Notes: generated by a model from the sequence alone, not told the origin. DNA of 54,661 nt from Litorivivens sp041625575 (GCA_041625575.1 JBFJTG010000010.1:1-54661); one strand, 5' to 3'. Positions 43,181-52,827 are shown, numbered from the stretch's first letter. Program-made: numbers and translations.

Positions 43181-43245
43181 ATTGCCCGCACGCTATTTGC
43201 AAATGCGGACCCAATACCAGCGAAAGTTGATTTGCTTGCTTGAGA

Positions 43246-43896
43246 TTAATAAGACTCTGGCAAATGCTTCAGCAGCAAAATTTGACGTGATTCGATAGCA
43301 ATATATTCACCGATCGTCAGATCTTTCAGGATGCGCGCCACCATCTCACGCGAAGCACCAACGCGGTCAGCTATGTCCTGCTGGGTGAGTTTCTCCTGAA
43401 TTCGGCCAATACCGTCATCGCCCTTCTCGGCCAGCGAAGTTAAAACCTTGGCAACCCGCCCGTAGACATCCTGCAGGGCTAAAGCCTTAACATCATTAGT
43501 AAGCTTGCGAATACGACGAGTCAGGTTGCGCGTCAGCGTCCGCGCGATATTGGGATGGGCATCCAGTACGGTATTGAAGTCATGCTTATAAATCACGCGA
43601 AAACTGGCAGATTCCATTGCGCGCACCGAGGCCGAGCGTTTATCGTCATCCAAAAGCGCCAGTTCACCAAAGTAATCGCCGTCTTCCAGAATATCGAGCA
43701 CAAAATCCTTGCCATTTTTGTCGCTGCAATACACTTTCACACGACCGCGCTCAATGATGTACAGAGAATCTGCGACATCACCTTCGTGGATCACGACCGC
43801 GTTTTTGCTGAATTCACGCGCAACGCTCGCACGCCGCAGCGCGTCCAGTTCGTCTACACTTAAGCCTTTAAACAGATCCACATTTTCAAGACGCAT
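43246..43896 (-). CDS. Crp/Fnr-family transcriptional regulator
   Basis: The 216-residue protein has a cyclic-nucleotide-binding domain (about 10-120) with GDYFGELALLDDDKRSASVRA. It retains the GEL and RSA residues used by E. coli CRP to hold cAMP, so a cyclic nucleotide ligand is plausible. A winged-helix domain follows, with LTQQDIADRVGASREMVARILKDL as recognition motif. There are no N-terminal Fnr-type cysteines. Target genes are unknown. It lies 41 bases downstream of lysS on the same strand and converges on xseA. It is shorter in linker and divergent from Vfr, so I do not call it crp. Confidence 0.9.
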   Translation of the reverse strand: MRLENVDLFKGLSVDELDALRRASVAREFSKNAVVIHEGDVADSLYIIERGRVKVYCSDKNGKDFVLDILEDGDYFGELALLDDDKRSASVRAMESASFRVIYKHDFNTVLDAHPNIARTLTRNLTRRIRKLTNDVKALALQDVYGRVAKVLTSLAEKGDDGIGRIQEKLTQQDIADRVGASREMVARILKDLTIGEYIAIESRQILLLKHLPESY

Positions 43897-43937
43897 TCCA
43901 TGTATCCTTTTTTTTGAAACAAGAATATCGTTTAAAT

Positions 43938-45470
43938 CTAGCTAGCACTAGTCTCCGGACGCATATGCGGAAACAACAAGACGTCCCTTATAGATGCCGA
44001 GTCAGTAAACAGCATGACTAACCGGTCGATACCAATACCCTCTCCCGCTGTCGGCGGTAAACCGTATTCCAGAGCCTTAACGTAGTCACCGTCATAGTGC
44101 ATGGCCTCAAGATCACCCTCGTCTTTTTCAGCAACCTGCTCCATAAAGCGCGCAGCCTGATCTTCGGCATCGTTCAGCTCCGAGAAGCCATTGGCGATTT
44201 CGCGCCCGCCAACAAAAAACTCAAAGCGATCAGTAACGAAAGGATCAGCATCACTGCGTCGCGCCAAAGGCGATACTTCAGTCGGATACTCCGTGATAAA
44301 GGTTGGCTGATCAAGCCGGTGCTCAACAGTTTTCTCAAAAATCTCTATCTGTACTTTGCCCAGGCCCCAGGTATCTTTCAGCGCGATGCCCAGACCCTTG
44401 GCTATTTCACGCGCAGCGCTTTCATCCGCAAGCGCCTCGGCACTAATGTCACTATTAAAGTGCAGCACGGAATCAAAAACACTCATGCGACGGAAGGGTT
44501 CGCCAAATTCATACACGGTTTCTTTGACAATATTGCCCTGATCATCGCATTCGGTCTGGCGCACAGAGCTACTGCCCAACACTTGCTGGGTAACACTGCG
44601 CAGCATGTCTTCGGTCAGATCCATCAGATCCTTGTAGTCCGCATAAGCCTGATAAAACTCCAGCATGGTAAATTCAGGATTGTGCCGGGTAGACAGGCCT
44701 TCGTTACGAAAGTTGCGATTAATTTCAAAAACGCGCTCAAAACCGCCAACCACTAGACGTTTTAGATATAATTCCGGCGCAATTCTGAGATACATATCAA
44801 GATCTAGCGCATTGTGGTGAGTCATGAAGGGGCGCGCTGCTGCGCCGCCGGGAATCACCTGCATCATCGGAGTTTCCACCTCCATGAAATCGCGCTCGCA
44901 GAGATAGTTGCGAATCGCACTGATAATTTTTGTGCGGGTGCGAAAGACCTCTCGCACGTCAGGATTCACGATAAGATCAACATAGCGCTGGCGATAACGC
45001 ATTTCCTGATCCTGTAAACCGTGAAATTTATCAGGCAAAGGTCGTAGGGATTTAGTCAGCAACTCGACTTCTTCAAGATACACATAGAGATCGCCCTTGC
45101 CGGACTTATGCACCGGACCCTTAGCGCCAATAATATCGCCAATGTCCCATGTCTTTAGCTCTTCCATCACATCTTCAGGCAGCTTTTTCTTGTCAACGTA
45201 GGCCTGAATGCGACCGGACATATCCTGCAAAACCAAAAACGGGCCGCGCTTGGCCATAATTCGACCGGCAACTGACGCGGGTCGATTCAAGCTTTCCAGC
45301 TCGTCCTTCTCCTTGCCACCCAACTCCTTTTGCAAATCAGCGGCATAATCTTCCCTGCGAAAGGTATTCGGAAAGGGGTTGCGCTGCGCGCGTATCTTTT
45401 GCAACTTGCTGCGTCGTTCGGCAATCAGTTTATTTTCATCCGGGGCGCTGCTGTTCTGCTGGTCGGTCAT
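43938..45470 (-). CDS. lysS: Lysyl-tRNA synthetase, class II
   Basis: LysS charges tRNA-Lys. The 510-residue protein has an N-terminal OB anticodon-binding domain (SVAGRIMAKRGPFLVLQD), class II motif 1 in YLCERDFMEVETPMMQ, motif 2 FRNEGLSTRHNPEFTMLEF and motif 3 GEGIGIDRLVMLFTDS. Length agrees with the family. ATG 45470. It lies 68 bases after prfB, the usual prfB-lysS operon arrangement, and is followed by the Crp/Fnr gene. Confidence 0.98.
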   Translation of the reverse strand: MTDQQNSSAPDENKLIAERRSKLQKIRAQRNPFPNTFRREDYAADLQKELGGKEKDELESLNRPASVAGRIMAKRGPFLVLQDMSGRIQAYVDKKKLPEDVMEELKTWDIGDIIGAKGPVHKSGKGDLYVYLEEVELLTKSLRPLPDKFHGLQDQEMRYRQRYVDLIVNPDVREVFRTRTKIISAIRNYLCERDFMEVETPMMQVIPGGAAARPFMTHHNALDLDMYLRIAPELYLKRLVVGGFERVFEINRNFRNEGLSTRHNPEFTMLEFYQAYADYKDLMDLTEDMLRSVTQQVLGSSSVRQTECDDQGNIVKETVYEFGEPFRRMSVFDSVLHFNSDISAEALADESAAREIAKGLGIALKDTWGLGKVQIEIFEKTVEHRLDQPTFITEYPTEVSPLARRSDADPFVTDRFEFFVGGREIANGFSELNDAEDQAARFMEQVAEKDEGDLEAMHYDGDYVKALEYGLPPTAGEGIGIDRLVMLFTDSASIRDVLLFPHMRPETSAS

Positions 45471-45538
45471 TGCTGTACCTTGATGTCAGTGACGTGATCT
45501 AAGTAACTTAATGTAAGTGACTTGCTGTAATTTGGATC

Positions 45539-46637
45539 TCAGAGACCGCTTTTTAGGCTGGCTTCTATAAACTGGTCGATATCACCGTCCAGTACATTGA
45601 CGCAGTTGCTGGATTGCACGTTGGTACGCAAATCCTTGATGCGTGAATCGTCAAGTACGTAGGAGCGAATCTGGCTGCCCCAACCAATATCAGATTTACT
45701 GTCTTCAAGCGCCTGAGCTTCCTGATTGCGCTTTTGCAGCTCCATTTCATAGAGCTTGGCTTTTAACTGCTTCCAGGCCTTGTCGCGGTTCTGATGCTGC
45801 GAGCGTTCGCTTTGGCACTGCGCAACGATACCCGAGGGTTCGTGGGTTAACCGCACCGCCGAGTCAGTTTTGTTAATGTGCTGTCCACCCGCACCACTGG
45901 CGCGGTAGGTGTCGGTTCGCACGTCGGAGGGATTAATTTCAATTTCAATATCGTCGTCAACTTCCGGCGACACGAAAACCGAGGCAAAGGAGGTATGCCG
46001 GCGGCTTCCCGAGTCAAAGGGCGATTTTCGAACCAGGCGGTGAACACCGGTCTCGGTGCGCAGCCAGCCGTAGGCATATTCGCCCTGAAACTGAATGGTA
46101 GCACTCTTGATGCCGGCGACTTCACCGGCAGACACCTCAATCAATTCGGGTTTGAAGCCTCGACGCTCGCCCCAGCGCAGATACATGCGCAGCAGCATAT
46201 TCGCCCAATCCTGCGCTTCCGTACCGCCGGAGCCGGCCTGAATATCCAGAAAACAGTTATTGGGGTCCATCTCGCCGGAAAACATGCGGCGGAATTCCAG
46301 AGCTTCCAGTGAGGCTTCCAGAACTTCCACGTCGGCCTCGAGCGCGGCAAAAGTCTCTTCGTCTTTTTCTTCAACGGCCAGCTCAAGCAGTTCGCTAAAA
46401 TCAGCCAAGCCACTATCGAGTTCATCGATAGTCTTGACCACGGATTCCAATGCGGCTCGCTCACGACCCAAGGCCTGAGCCTTTTCCGGGTCATCCCACA
46501 CGCCGGGCTCACCCAGCTCCAGCTCGACTTCCGTTAATCGCTCTTTCTTGTGAGCGTAGTCAAAGATACCCCCGGAGCACGTCAGTTCGCTCGGTCATCT
46601 CTTTCATTGTTAGTCGGAGTGCATTGACTTCCAGCAT
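45539..46637 (-). CDS. prfB: Peptide chain release factor 2, expressed by programmed +1 frameshift
   Basis: RF2 releases peptides at UGA and UAA. Translation starts at ATG 46637 (MLEVNALRLTMKEMTERTDV...), runs 25 codons to an in-frame TGA at 46562-46560, shifts +1 on CTTTGAC and continues in the frame DYAHKKERLTEV to 45539. The joined protein is 365 residues, exactly as in E. coli. It carries the SPF tripeptide that reads the stop codon (RKSPFDSG) and the catalytic GAGGQHINKTDSAVR. The position equivalent to Thr246 of E. coli K-12 is Ala here (GIVAQCQ). It is upstream of lysS. Confidence 0.97.
46558..46575 (-). promoter_or_regulatory. prfB programmed +1 frameshift site
   Basis: On the minus strand the site reads CGGGGGTATCTTTGAC: an SD-like GGGGG three bases before CTT, then the slippery CTT-TGA and C, which makes a poor UGA termination context. 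It is nearly identical to the E. coli element and lets RF2 regulate its own synthesis. The T at 46562 is the base skipped. Confidence 0.95.
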
Positions 46638-46796
46638 GTTGAACAACCCGATGTAAAAAGAGCGGGAATTTTACAGGAATGGCGTGTCGGCTGAAAGCCG
46701 CATGGCATAAGCGCTTGGCTTAAATTGGCTGCGGCATTCCCTTTTCCGGAAATAAGTGCAGGACAAGACGCACAAAGTGACACACAGGGGCGGCAT

Positions 46797-48536
46797 TCAG
46801 GCGCAGGGTTGCAAGGACTCAACCATCAGTTGCAGCTGCGTACTCCCTCGAAAGTGATTGATATCCAATCCGTAGTAGAGATACACACGCTGTGCGTCAG
46901 GATTGGGCCACTGCGCCAGATCAACATTGAAGGCAATTGCATCGATGACCTGTTGCGGAGCCCCAAATGGCGCCACCACGAGCTTTAGGTGCTTCTCACC
47001 GACAATACGCTGGTTGATCAGCAAAAATTCGCCGTCAAAGCGCGGCTCCGGAAACTGCTGCCCCCAAGGGCCGGCATCTTGCAAGAGCTGAGCCGTATCC
47101 TGCACCAACTCTTCAGCGTCCAATTCACCATCACTCAAGAGCTTGGCCGCAAATATCTCGGGCGCAGCGGTCTCGGCGATACATTGCGCGAAAGCCTGCT
47201 CAAAGTCCGCAAGCCGATTTCTCGGTATTGATAGACCGGCCGCCATGGCATGGCCGCCAAACTTAAGAATGACGCCCGGGCAGCGCTTGCTGACCAAATC
47301 CAGCACGTCGCGGATATGCACGCCGGCAATTGATCGCCCCGAGCCTTTCAAATTGCGCTCACCTTCCGGCGCAAAGGCGATCACCGGACGGTGAAAGCGC
47401 TCTTTAATACGTGAAGCCACCAAGCCTACAACGCCGGGATGCCAGGTATCGTCATGGAGGGTGATACCCAGCGGTAAGCTCGCATCGTCCAATTTAAGAT
47501 TGTCGATAAAACGTAGCGCCTCTTCTTGCATGCCCTGCTCTATTTCGCGGCGTTCACGATTAAGACTATCGAGTTCAGACGCCAGCGCACGGGCCGCGTC
47601 CGTCGAGTCGGCCAACAGACAGCGAATGCCCAGCGACATATCATCAAGTCGGCCGGCAGCATTCAAGCGCGGGCCGACTGCAAAACCGAGGTCGTTGGCT
47701 TGCAAGACGGAAGGATCGCGCTTGCCAACTTCCAGCAAGGCATATATGCCCGGCGACGCCAGTCCGGCCCGGATGCGGCGAATACCCTGAGCAACGAGTA
47801 TGCGATTGTTTCGATCCAGCGGCACAACATCGGCAACTGTTCCCAGCGCCACTAAATCGAGGTAGTCGGCCATTTTCGGTGTTGCGAGCCCCTGCTTTTC
47901 GAACCAGCCACTTGTGGTTAAAGCTGCCCGCAAGGCCGAGAGGACGTAAAACATTACGCCGACTCCGGCCAGCGCTTTGCTCGGAAAGGGGCACCCCCTT
48001 TGATTGGGATTCACAATCGCACAGGCCTCGGGCAACTGATCTCCCGGTAGGTGGTGATCGGTTACCAGAACATCGATACCCTTGGCATTCGCCAAGGCAA
48101 CGCCGTCTATGCTGGCAATGCCATTGTCGACGGTTACGATCAAATCTGGCACAGCCTCAGCGGCCACCTCGACAATCTCCGGACTTAGACCGTAGCCATA
48201 CTCAAAGCGGTTGGGGACCAGAAAGTCCACATGCACACAGCCAAAGGCACGTAGTACGCGAAGCGCCAGCGCCGAGCTGGTGGCACCGTCAGCATCGAAG
48301 TCGCCCAAAATTAATATGCGTTCGCCCTGCTCCAAAGCACGCTGCAAGCGGGCAACAGCCTGCTCCATACCTTTCATTTCAGGGGGCAATAGTTGAGAGA
48401 GTTCAAGCGTGCTGGCTGCGTCATCCAGCACACCGCGAGCACTGTAGAGGCGCTGCAATAGCGGCGCCATGCGAGTAGAAAAGCTTGCCTGCGCCAGCGC
48501 AGATTCGCGCCTTTGAATCTCAGGCGCCCTTTTCAT
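46797..48536 (-). CDS. recJ: Single-stranded-DNA-specific exonuclease RecJ
   Basis: RecJ is a 5'-3' single-strand DNA exonuclease used in RecF-pathway recombination and mismatch repair. The 579-residue protein has the DHH phosphoesterase motifs ILGDFDADGATSSA, VTVDNGI, VTDHHLPG and LAGVGVMFYVLSAL, then the DHHA1 domain with KFGGHAMAAGLSI. ATG 48536 overlaps the thrC stop by one base (TGATG). It lies between thrC and prfB. Confidence 0.97.
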   Translation of the reverse strand: MKRAPEIQRRESALAQASFSTRMAPLLQRLYSARGVLDDAASTLELSQLLPPEMKGMEQAVARLQRALEQGERILILGDFDADGATSSALALRVLRAFGCVHVDFLVPNRFEYGYGLSPEIVEVAAEAVPDLIVTVDNGIASIDGVALANAKGIDVLVTDHHLPGDQLPEACAIVNPNQRGCPFPSKALAGVGVMFYVLSALRAALTTSGWFEKQGLATPKMADYLDLVALGTVADVVPLDRNNRILVAQGIRRIRAGLASPGIYALLEVGKRDPSVLQANDLGFAVGPRLNAAGRLDDMSLGIRCLLADSTDAARALASELDSLNRERREIEQGMQEEALRFIDNLKLDDASLPLGITLHDDTWHPGVVGLVASRIKERFHRPVIAFAPEGERNLKGSGRSIAGVHIRDVLDLVSKRCPGVILKFGGHAMAAGLSIPRNRLADFEQAFAQCIAETAAPEIFAAKLLSDGELDAEELVQDTAQLLQDAGPWGQQFPEPRFDGEFLLINQRIVGEKHLKLVVAPFGAPQQVIDAIAFNVDLAQWPNPDAQRVYLYYGLDINHFRGSTQLQLMVESLQPCA

Positions 48537-49933
48537 CAGGCTTTGATGTGCGCGGCCATAAAGCGGTGTACGGCACTGATATCGTTATCCAGTACTTCGT
48601 AACGCTCAGGCAGAGTCAGTAAATCGTGCATGTGATGTGGCAGTGGAGGTGATTGGGGGTAACCCGCCTGCATAACCGCTTCGGGGAATTTCGCAGGATG
48701 CGCCGTCGCCAGAGTGACCATCGGCACAGATCGATCTCGCCAATTGGCGCGAGCGGCGTGCACACCGATGGCGGAGTGCGGATCAAGCAGATATTCGTTG
48801 CGCTCGTATACCTCGCGAATAGTTTCTACGGTTTCATCGTCGCTGACACGACCACTGTCAAACAGGTCGCGCACACGTGAGAACACGCTATCCGGCACAG
48901 AGACCGACTCACGGCTAAACCGGTCCATTAGGTCAGCGACCGCGGCCCCGTCGCGTCCATAACCGTCAAACAGCAACCTTTCGAAGTTACTGGAAATGAC
49001 TATATCCATACTCGGTGACAAGGTATGCAGCAACTCCTGCTTTTCAAAGCGATTACTGCTGACGAAACGGTGCAATATATCGTTACTGTTAGTGGCGATA
49101 ACTAACTGATCAATGGGCAAGCCCATTTGTTTGGCCAGATACCCAGCATAAATATCGCCAAAATTGCCAGTGGGCACAGAAAAACTTACCTTGCGGCCTG
49201 GCGCGCCCAAGGCGAGTGCAGCATAAAAGTAATACACAATCTGCGCCATGATGCGCGCCCAGTTGATCGAATTGACCGCGACCAGCTGTCGACCTTCGGG
49301 CAAGAAAGATTGGTCGGCAAAACTCGCCTTAACCATTGCCTGGCAGTGATCAAAATGTCCGTGCATGGCGATGTTGTGAATATTGTCGCCGCTTACGGTG
49401 GTCATCTGCCGACGCTGAACCTCGGACACACGCTTGTAGGGATGAAGAATGAAAATATCGAGATTTTTACACCGCTTGCAGCCCTGAATTGCGGCAGAAC
49501 CGGTATCGCCTGAAGTAGCTCCCAACACGACGGCTTTTTTCTGACGACGCTCCAATACGTAATCCAGCAAACGACCGAGCATTTGCAAGGCAAAATCCTT
49601 AAAGGCCAGTGTCGGCCCCTGAAACAGCTCTAGCACCCATTCGTTGTGATCCAGCTGCACTAGGGGCGCAATCGCGGCGTGCCGGAAATCACTGTAGCTA
49701 TCATTAACGATGGCACGCAAATCATCCGCGGGAATGCAGTCGTCGACGAAGGGTTTTACAATCTCGAAGGCAAGATCGGGATAAGATAAGTTTGCCCAGG
49801 CAGCAATTTGTTCGGTGCTGTAACCCGGCAGGGATTCGGGCACATACAAACCACCGTCCGGTGCCAGTCCCGTTAACAGAACATCTTCAAAATTTAGTGC
49901 CGGCGCTTTGCCGCGGGTGCTGATGTATCTCAT
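48536..49933 (-). CDS. thrC: Threonine synthase
   Basis: ThrC converts O-phosphohomoserine to threonine with PLP. The 465-residue protein starts MRYISTRGKAPALNF, the conserved family N-terminus; the PLP lysine lies in LAFKDFALQMLGRLL and the phosphate-binding loop is ATSGDTGSAAI. The open frame extends upstream to 50014, but that extension is a translation of the REPIN-like repeat and is not part of the protein. hom lies upstream on the same strand, recJ overlaps the stop. Confidence 0.97.
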   Translation of the reverse strand: MRYISTRGKAPALNFEDVLLTGLAPDGGLYVPESLPGYSTEQIAAWANLSYPDLAFEIVKPFVDDCIPADDLRAIVNDSYSDFRHAAIAPLVQLDHNEWVLELFQGPTLAFKDFALQMLGRLLDYVLERRQKKAVVLGATSGDTGSAAIQGCKRCKNLDIFILHPYKRVSEVQRRQMTTVSGDNIHNIAMHGHFDHCQAMVKASFADQSFLPEGRQLVAVNSINWARIMAQIVYYFYAALALGAPGRKVSFSVPTGNFGDIYAGYLAKQMGLPIDQLVIATNSNDILHRFVSSNRFEKQELLHTLSPSMDIVISSNFERLLFDGYGRDGAAVADLMDRFSRESVSVPDSVFSRVRDLFDSGRVSDDETVETIREVYERNEYLLDPHSAIGVHAARANWRDRSVPMVTLATAHPAKFPEAVMQAGYPQSPPLPHHMHDLLTLPERYEVLDNDISAVHRFMAAHIKA

Positions 49934-49964
49934 TGTAAACCTGTGCTGTTCATTTACGTAACCC

Positions 49965-50027
49965 GTAGGAGCCAGCCCTGCTGGCGAACGGATATCAAAC
50001 TTTTTCGCCAGCAAGGCTGGCTCCTAC
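49965..50027. repeat. REPIN-like paired palindromic repeat between hom and thrC
   Basis: Two 24-base units in inverted orientation (49965-49988 and 50004-50027, 15-base spacer) match at 23 of 24 positions. The core reads GTAGGAGCCAGCC and ends GCTGGCGAA. The unit pattern matches the element at 7008-7066. It lies inside the hom-thrC operon, where the hairpin could affect mRNA stability or the hom:thrC ratio, and it creates a false N-terminal extension of thrC. Confidence 0.85.
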
Positions 50028-50044
50028 ATAAGTGATCAAAACGG

Positions 50045-51352
50045 CTAGCCGGCCAAAGACTCAACCCGAATTCGCACCACTTCTTCGGTAATACTATCGA
50101 GTGCTTCGATCTGGGCAATCGCCTGCATCATCAATTTTTCCTGAGTGATGCTGGTCAATAAAATAACCGGCACATGATCCGCGCCTTCAGCCGGCTGCTT
50201 TTGAATCAAGGCTTCTATGCTGATGCCTGCGTCACTGAGAATCTGCGCAACTTTCGACAACACACCAGGACGATCAAGCGCTGACATACGCAGATAATAG
50301 GCGCTACGTATATCCCCGATGGCCATGACCGGGTGATCACTCAGAGTATCGGAGTGGAAAGCCAAATGCGGCACTCGATGCTCGGGCGAGGCCGTAAGTG
50401 TACGGGCTACATCAACCACATCGGCAACGACTGAAGATGCCGTCGGCTCACTGCCTGCACCGGGGCCGTAATACAAGGTCGGACCTACGGCATCAGCCAT
50501 AACAAGAATGGCATTCATCACGCCATTCACGTTCGCGATCAATCGCTTTTCCGGAATCAGGGTTGGGTGAACCCGCAATTCGATACCATTGTCTTCGCAA
50601 CGCGCTATACCCAGATGCTTAATGCGATAACCAAGCTCTTCGGCGTAGTTCACATCATCAGTAGAAATGCGGGTAATGCCCTCGGTGTACACTTTTTCAA
50701 ACTGAAGCGGGATGCCGAAGGCGATAGAGGCCAATATCACCAGTTTGTGCGCAGCATCGATGCCTTCTACATCGAAGGTCGGGTCAGCCTCGGCATAACC
50801 CAGCGCCTGCGCCTCGGCTAATACGTCGGCAAAATCGCGACCCTTCTCGCGCATTTCTGTGAGAATAAAATTTCCTGTACCGTTAATGATGCCGGCAAGC
50901 CACTGAACCTGGTTTGCGGCCAAACCTTCGCGCAGCGCCTTAATGATGGGGATGCCGCCTGCGACTGCGGCCTCAAAGGAAACGCTAACGCCTTTGGCTT
51001 GGGCTGCAGCAAAAATTTCGTTACCGTACTCTGCTATCAACGCTTTATTTGCCGTTACCACGTGCTTGCCATTGGCTATCGCTTCCAATACCAGCTCGCG
51101 GGCGACCGTGGTGCCACCAATCAGCTCGACGACAATATCAATCTCGGGATTGCGAACAACCTCAAAGATATCCGCCGTAACAGGGACATCACCGGTATCG
51201 CAGGCCGGATTTTCTCGACGCGCGCCCACTTGCGCCACGACGATATCGGCGCCGACACGCGCCTCAATAGACTCGCGGTTACGCGACAACACATTAAACG
51301 TGCCGCTACCCACCGTACCCAGACCACATATACCTACTTTAACGGGCTTCAA
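50045..51352 (-). CDS. hom: Homoserine dehydrogenase
   Basis: Hom reduces aspartate semialdehyde to homoserine, the branch leading to threonine and methionine. The 435-residue monofunctional enzyme has the Rossmann motif GICGLGTVGSGTFNVL, the central TANKALIAEYG and AAVAGGIPIIKALREG, the catalytic-region GIINGTGNFIL and GYAEADPTFDVEG, and a C-terminal ACT domain (SALDRPGVLSKVAQIL) for threonine feedback. The start is TTG 51352: no ATG or GTG lies nearby, an in-frame TGA is four codons upstream, and GAGGA is six bases before it. thrC follows. Confidence 0.96.
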   Translation of the reverse strand: MKPVKVGICGLGTVGSGTFNVLSRNRESIEARVGADIVVAQVGARRENPACDTGDVPVTADIFEVVRNPEIDIVVELIGGTTVARELVLEAIANGKHVVTANKALIAEYGNEIFAAAQAKGVSVSFEAAVAGGIPIIKALREGLAANQVQWLAGIINGTGNFILTEMREKGRDFADVLAEAQALGYAEADPTFDVEGIDAAHKLVILASIAFGIPLQFEKVYTEGITRISTDDVNYAEELGYRIKHLGIARCEDNGIELRVHPTLIPEKRLIANVNGVMNAILVMADAVGPTLYYGPGAGSEPTASSVVADVVDVARTLTASPEHRVPHLAFHSDTLSDHPVMAIGDIRSAYYLRMSALDRPGVLSKVAQILSDAGISIEALIQKQPAEGADHVPVILLTSITQEKLMMQAIAQIEALDSITEEVVRIRVESLAG

Positions 51353-51373
51353 ATCGCTTCCTCACTCACCTGC

Positions 51374-51415
51374 CCCGGAACGTCCGGGTGGCGTAAAACA
51401 AAGGCGCGTATTCTA
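51374..51415 (-). promoter_or_regulatory. hom leader hairpin and -10
   Basis: On the minus strand TAGAAT (51415-51410) is a good -10 with a weak -35. In the leader it would make, CCCGGA/TCCGGG (51388-51383, 51379-51374) form a 6-bp stem with a 3-base loop, ending about 20 bases before the TTG start. No leader peptide rich in Thr or Ile was found. Confidence 0.4.
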
Positions 51416-51527
51416 GCCTGATTTTGTAGCTAATACACCCGCAGAACCGGAGAGCTCGGGCAGAAAGGACAAGAGGGGGATGGCGCCGGGGTGATTGGCG
51501 CCAAGGCGTGGTATTTAGCGACGCCGA

Positions 51528-52721
51528 TCAAGCCTCACGCTGCGCATCATTGCGGAGCATGCGCTTGATATTACGCAGCGCCTGACGGGTACGCTGCTCA
51601 TTTTCTATCAAGCCAAAGCGCACAAATCCCTCGCCGTATTCACCAAAGCCAATACCGGGAGACACGGCGACTTTTGCCTCCACCAGCAGTTTTTTACTGA
51701 ATTCAAGCGAGCCCATCTCACGGTAGGCTTCAGGCAGGGGCGCCCAGACAAACATCGTCGCTTTGGGTGGCTCTACGACCCACCCCATTTCATTGAGCCC
51801 CTGACACAGGACATCGCGGCGATTTTGATAAAGCAGGCGAATGTCCTCAACGCAGGACTGATCTGACTCGAGCGCATGAATTGCCGCTACCTGCACAGGA
51901 GTGAACATACCGTAATCGAGATAGGACTTTATCCGCGCCAGTGCCGCTATCAGGGTAGGATTGCCGCAGCAGAAGCCAACACGCCAGCCCGGCATATTGT
52001 AGCTTTTGGACAGGGAGAAAAACTCAACCGCGATATCCTTGGCACCCGGCACCTGCAGTATGGAGGGCGCCTGATAGCCGTCAAACACAATATCCGCATA
52101 GGCTAGATCCTGCACTACCCAGATTTGATGTTCGCGCGCTACCGCCACGACCTTTTCAAAGAAATCGAGCTCTACACACTGGGTCGTCGGGTTGGCCGGA
52201 AAGTTGAGCACCAGCATTTTTGGCTTGGGCCAGCTATTGCGAATGGCCTGCTCAAGCTCGTCAAAAAAGCTGCCGTCACCACGCATGGGAACATGTCGAA
52301 TGTCCGCCCCGGCGATCACAAAACCATAGGGGTGGATTGGATAGGAAGGGTTCGGCACCAGGATCGCGTCGCCGGGACCCGCCACCGCCATCGCCAGATG
52401 CGCCAAACCTTCTTTCGAACCCAGCGTGACGATAGCCTCGGAATTCGGATCAAGCTCGACATCGTAACGGCGCTTGTACCAATCACAAATGGCCTTGCGC
52501 AGGCGCGGAATTCCCCGAGACTGTGAATAACGGTGGGTATCGCCACGACGCGCGGTTTCGACCATTTTGTCGACAATATGTTCTGGCGTGGGCTGGTCAG
52601 GGTTGCCCATGCCAAAATCAATCACATCCTCGCCCCGCGCCCGCGCCTGCTGCTTCAACTCACCGATGATATTGAAGACATAGGGCGGAAGACGATTGAT
52701 GCGACTGAATTCGTTTTGCAC
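51528..52721 (-). CDS. alaC: Alanine transaminase AlaC
   Basis: AlaC makes alanine from pyruvate and glutamate. The 397-residue PLP aminotransferase follows E. coli AlaC closely: FSRINRLPPYVFNIIGELK, IDFGMGNPDQPTPEHIV, the PLP lysine in FFSLSKSYNMPGWRVGF and SPGIGFGEYGEGFVRFGLIE. The start is GTG 52721 with AAAGG seven bases upstream. A -10 TATACT lies at 52741-52736, so it probably has its own promoter, 106 bases from dsbC. It lies upstream of hom on the same strand. Confidence 0.95.
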   Translation of the reverse strand: MQNEFSRINRLPPYVFNIIGELKQQARARGEDVIDFGMGNPDQPTPEHIVDKMVETARRGDTHRYSQSRGIPRLRKAICDWYKRRYDVELDPNSEAIVTLGSKEGLAHLAMAVAGPGDAILVPNPSYPIHPYGFVIAGADIRHVPMRGDGSFFDELEQAIRNSWPKPKMLVLNFPANPTTQCVELDFFEKVVAVAREHQIWVVQDLAYADIVFDGYQAPSILQVPGAKDIAVEFFSLSKSYNMPGWRVGFCCGNPTLIAALARIKSYLDYGMFTPVQVAAIHALESDQSCVEDIRLLYQNRRDVLCQGLNEMGWVVEPPKATMFVWAPLPEAYREMGSLEFSKKLLVEAKVAVSPGIGFGEYGEGFVRFGLIENEQRTRQALRNIKRMLRNDAQREA

Positions 52722-52735
52722 AAGGCAGCCTTTAC

Positions 52736-52741
52736 AGTATA
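52736..52741 (-). promoter_or_regulatory. alaC -10 element
   Basis: TATACT on the minus strand lies 14 bases before the GTG start of alaC. The -35 17 bases further up (CTCAAG) is poor. The leader would be very short. Confidence 0.4.
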
Positions 52742-52772
52742 GGCCTACAGGTAAAAAACTTGAGGCCGCTTA

Positions 52773-52788
52773 TACAACAGTAGTTGTA
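52773..52788. other. Short hairpin between dsbC and alaC
   Basis: TACAAC and GTTGTA arms around an AGTA loop lie 40 bases beyond the dsbC stop. There is no T-run, so it is at most a weak transcription end or stabilising hairpin for dsbC mRNA. Confidence 0.3.
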
Positions 52789-52827
52789 GCATCCGAAAAC
52801 GTCCATGTTCGGGACTACCGCTATGGT

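Noticed and set aside
43190..43225. Inverted repeat between xseA and the Crp/Fnr gene as a terminator
   Set aside because: Pairing is imperfect (needs a G-U pair on one strand only) and no T-run follows.
49934..50014. N-terminal extension of thrC
   Set aside because: It is the translation of the REPIN-like repeat; family members begin at MRYISTRG.
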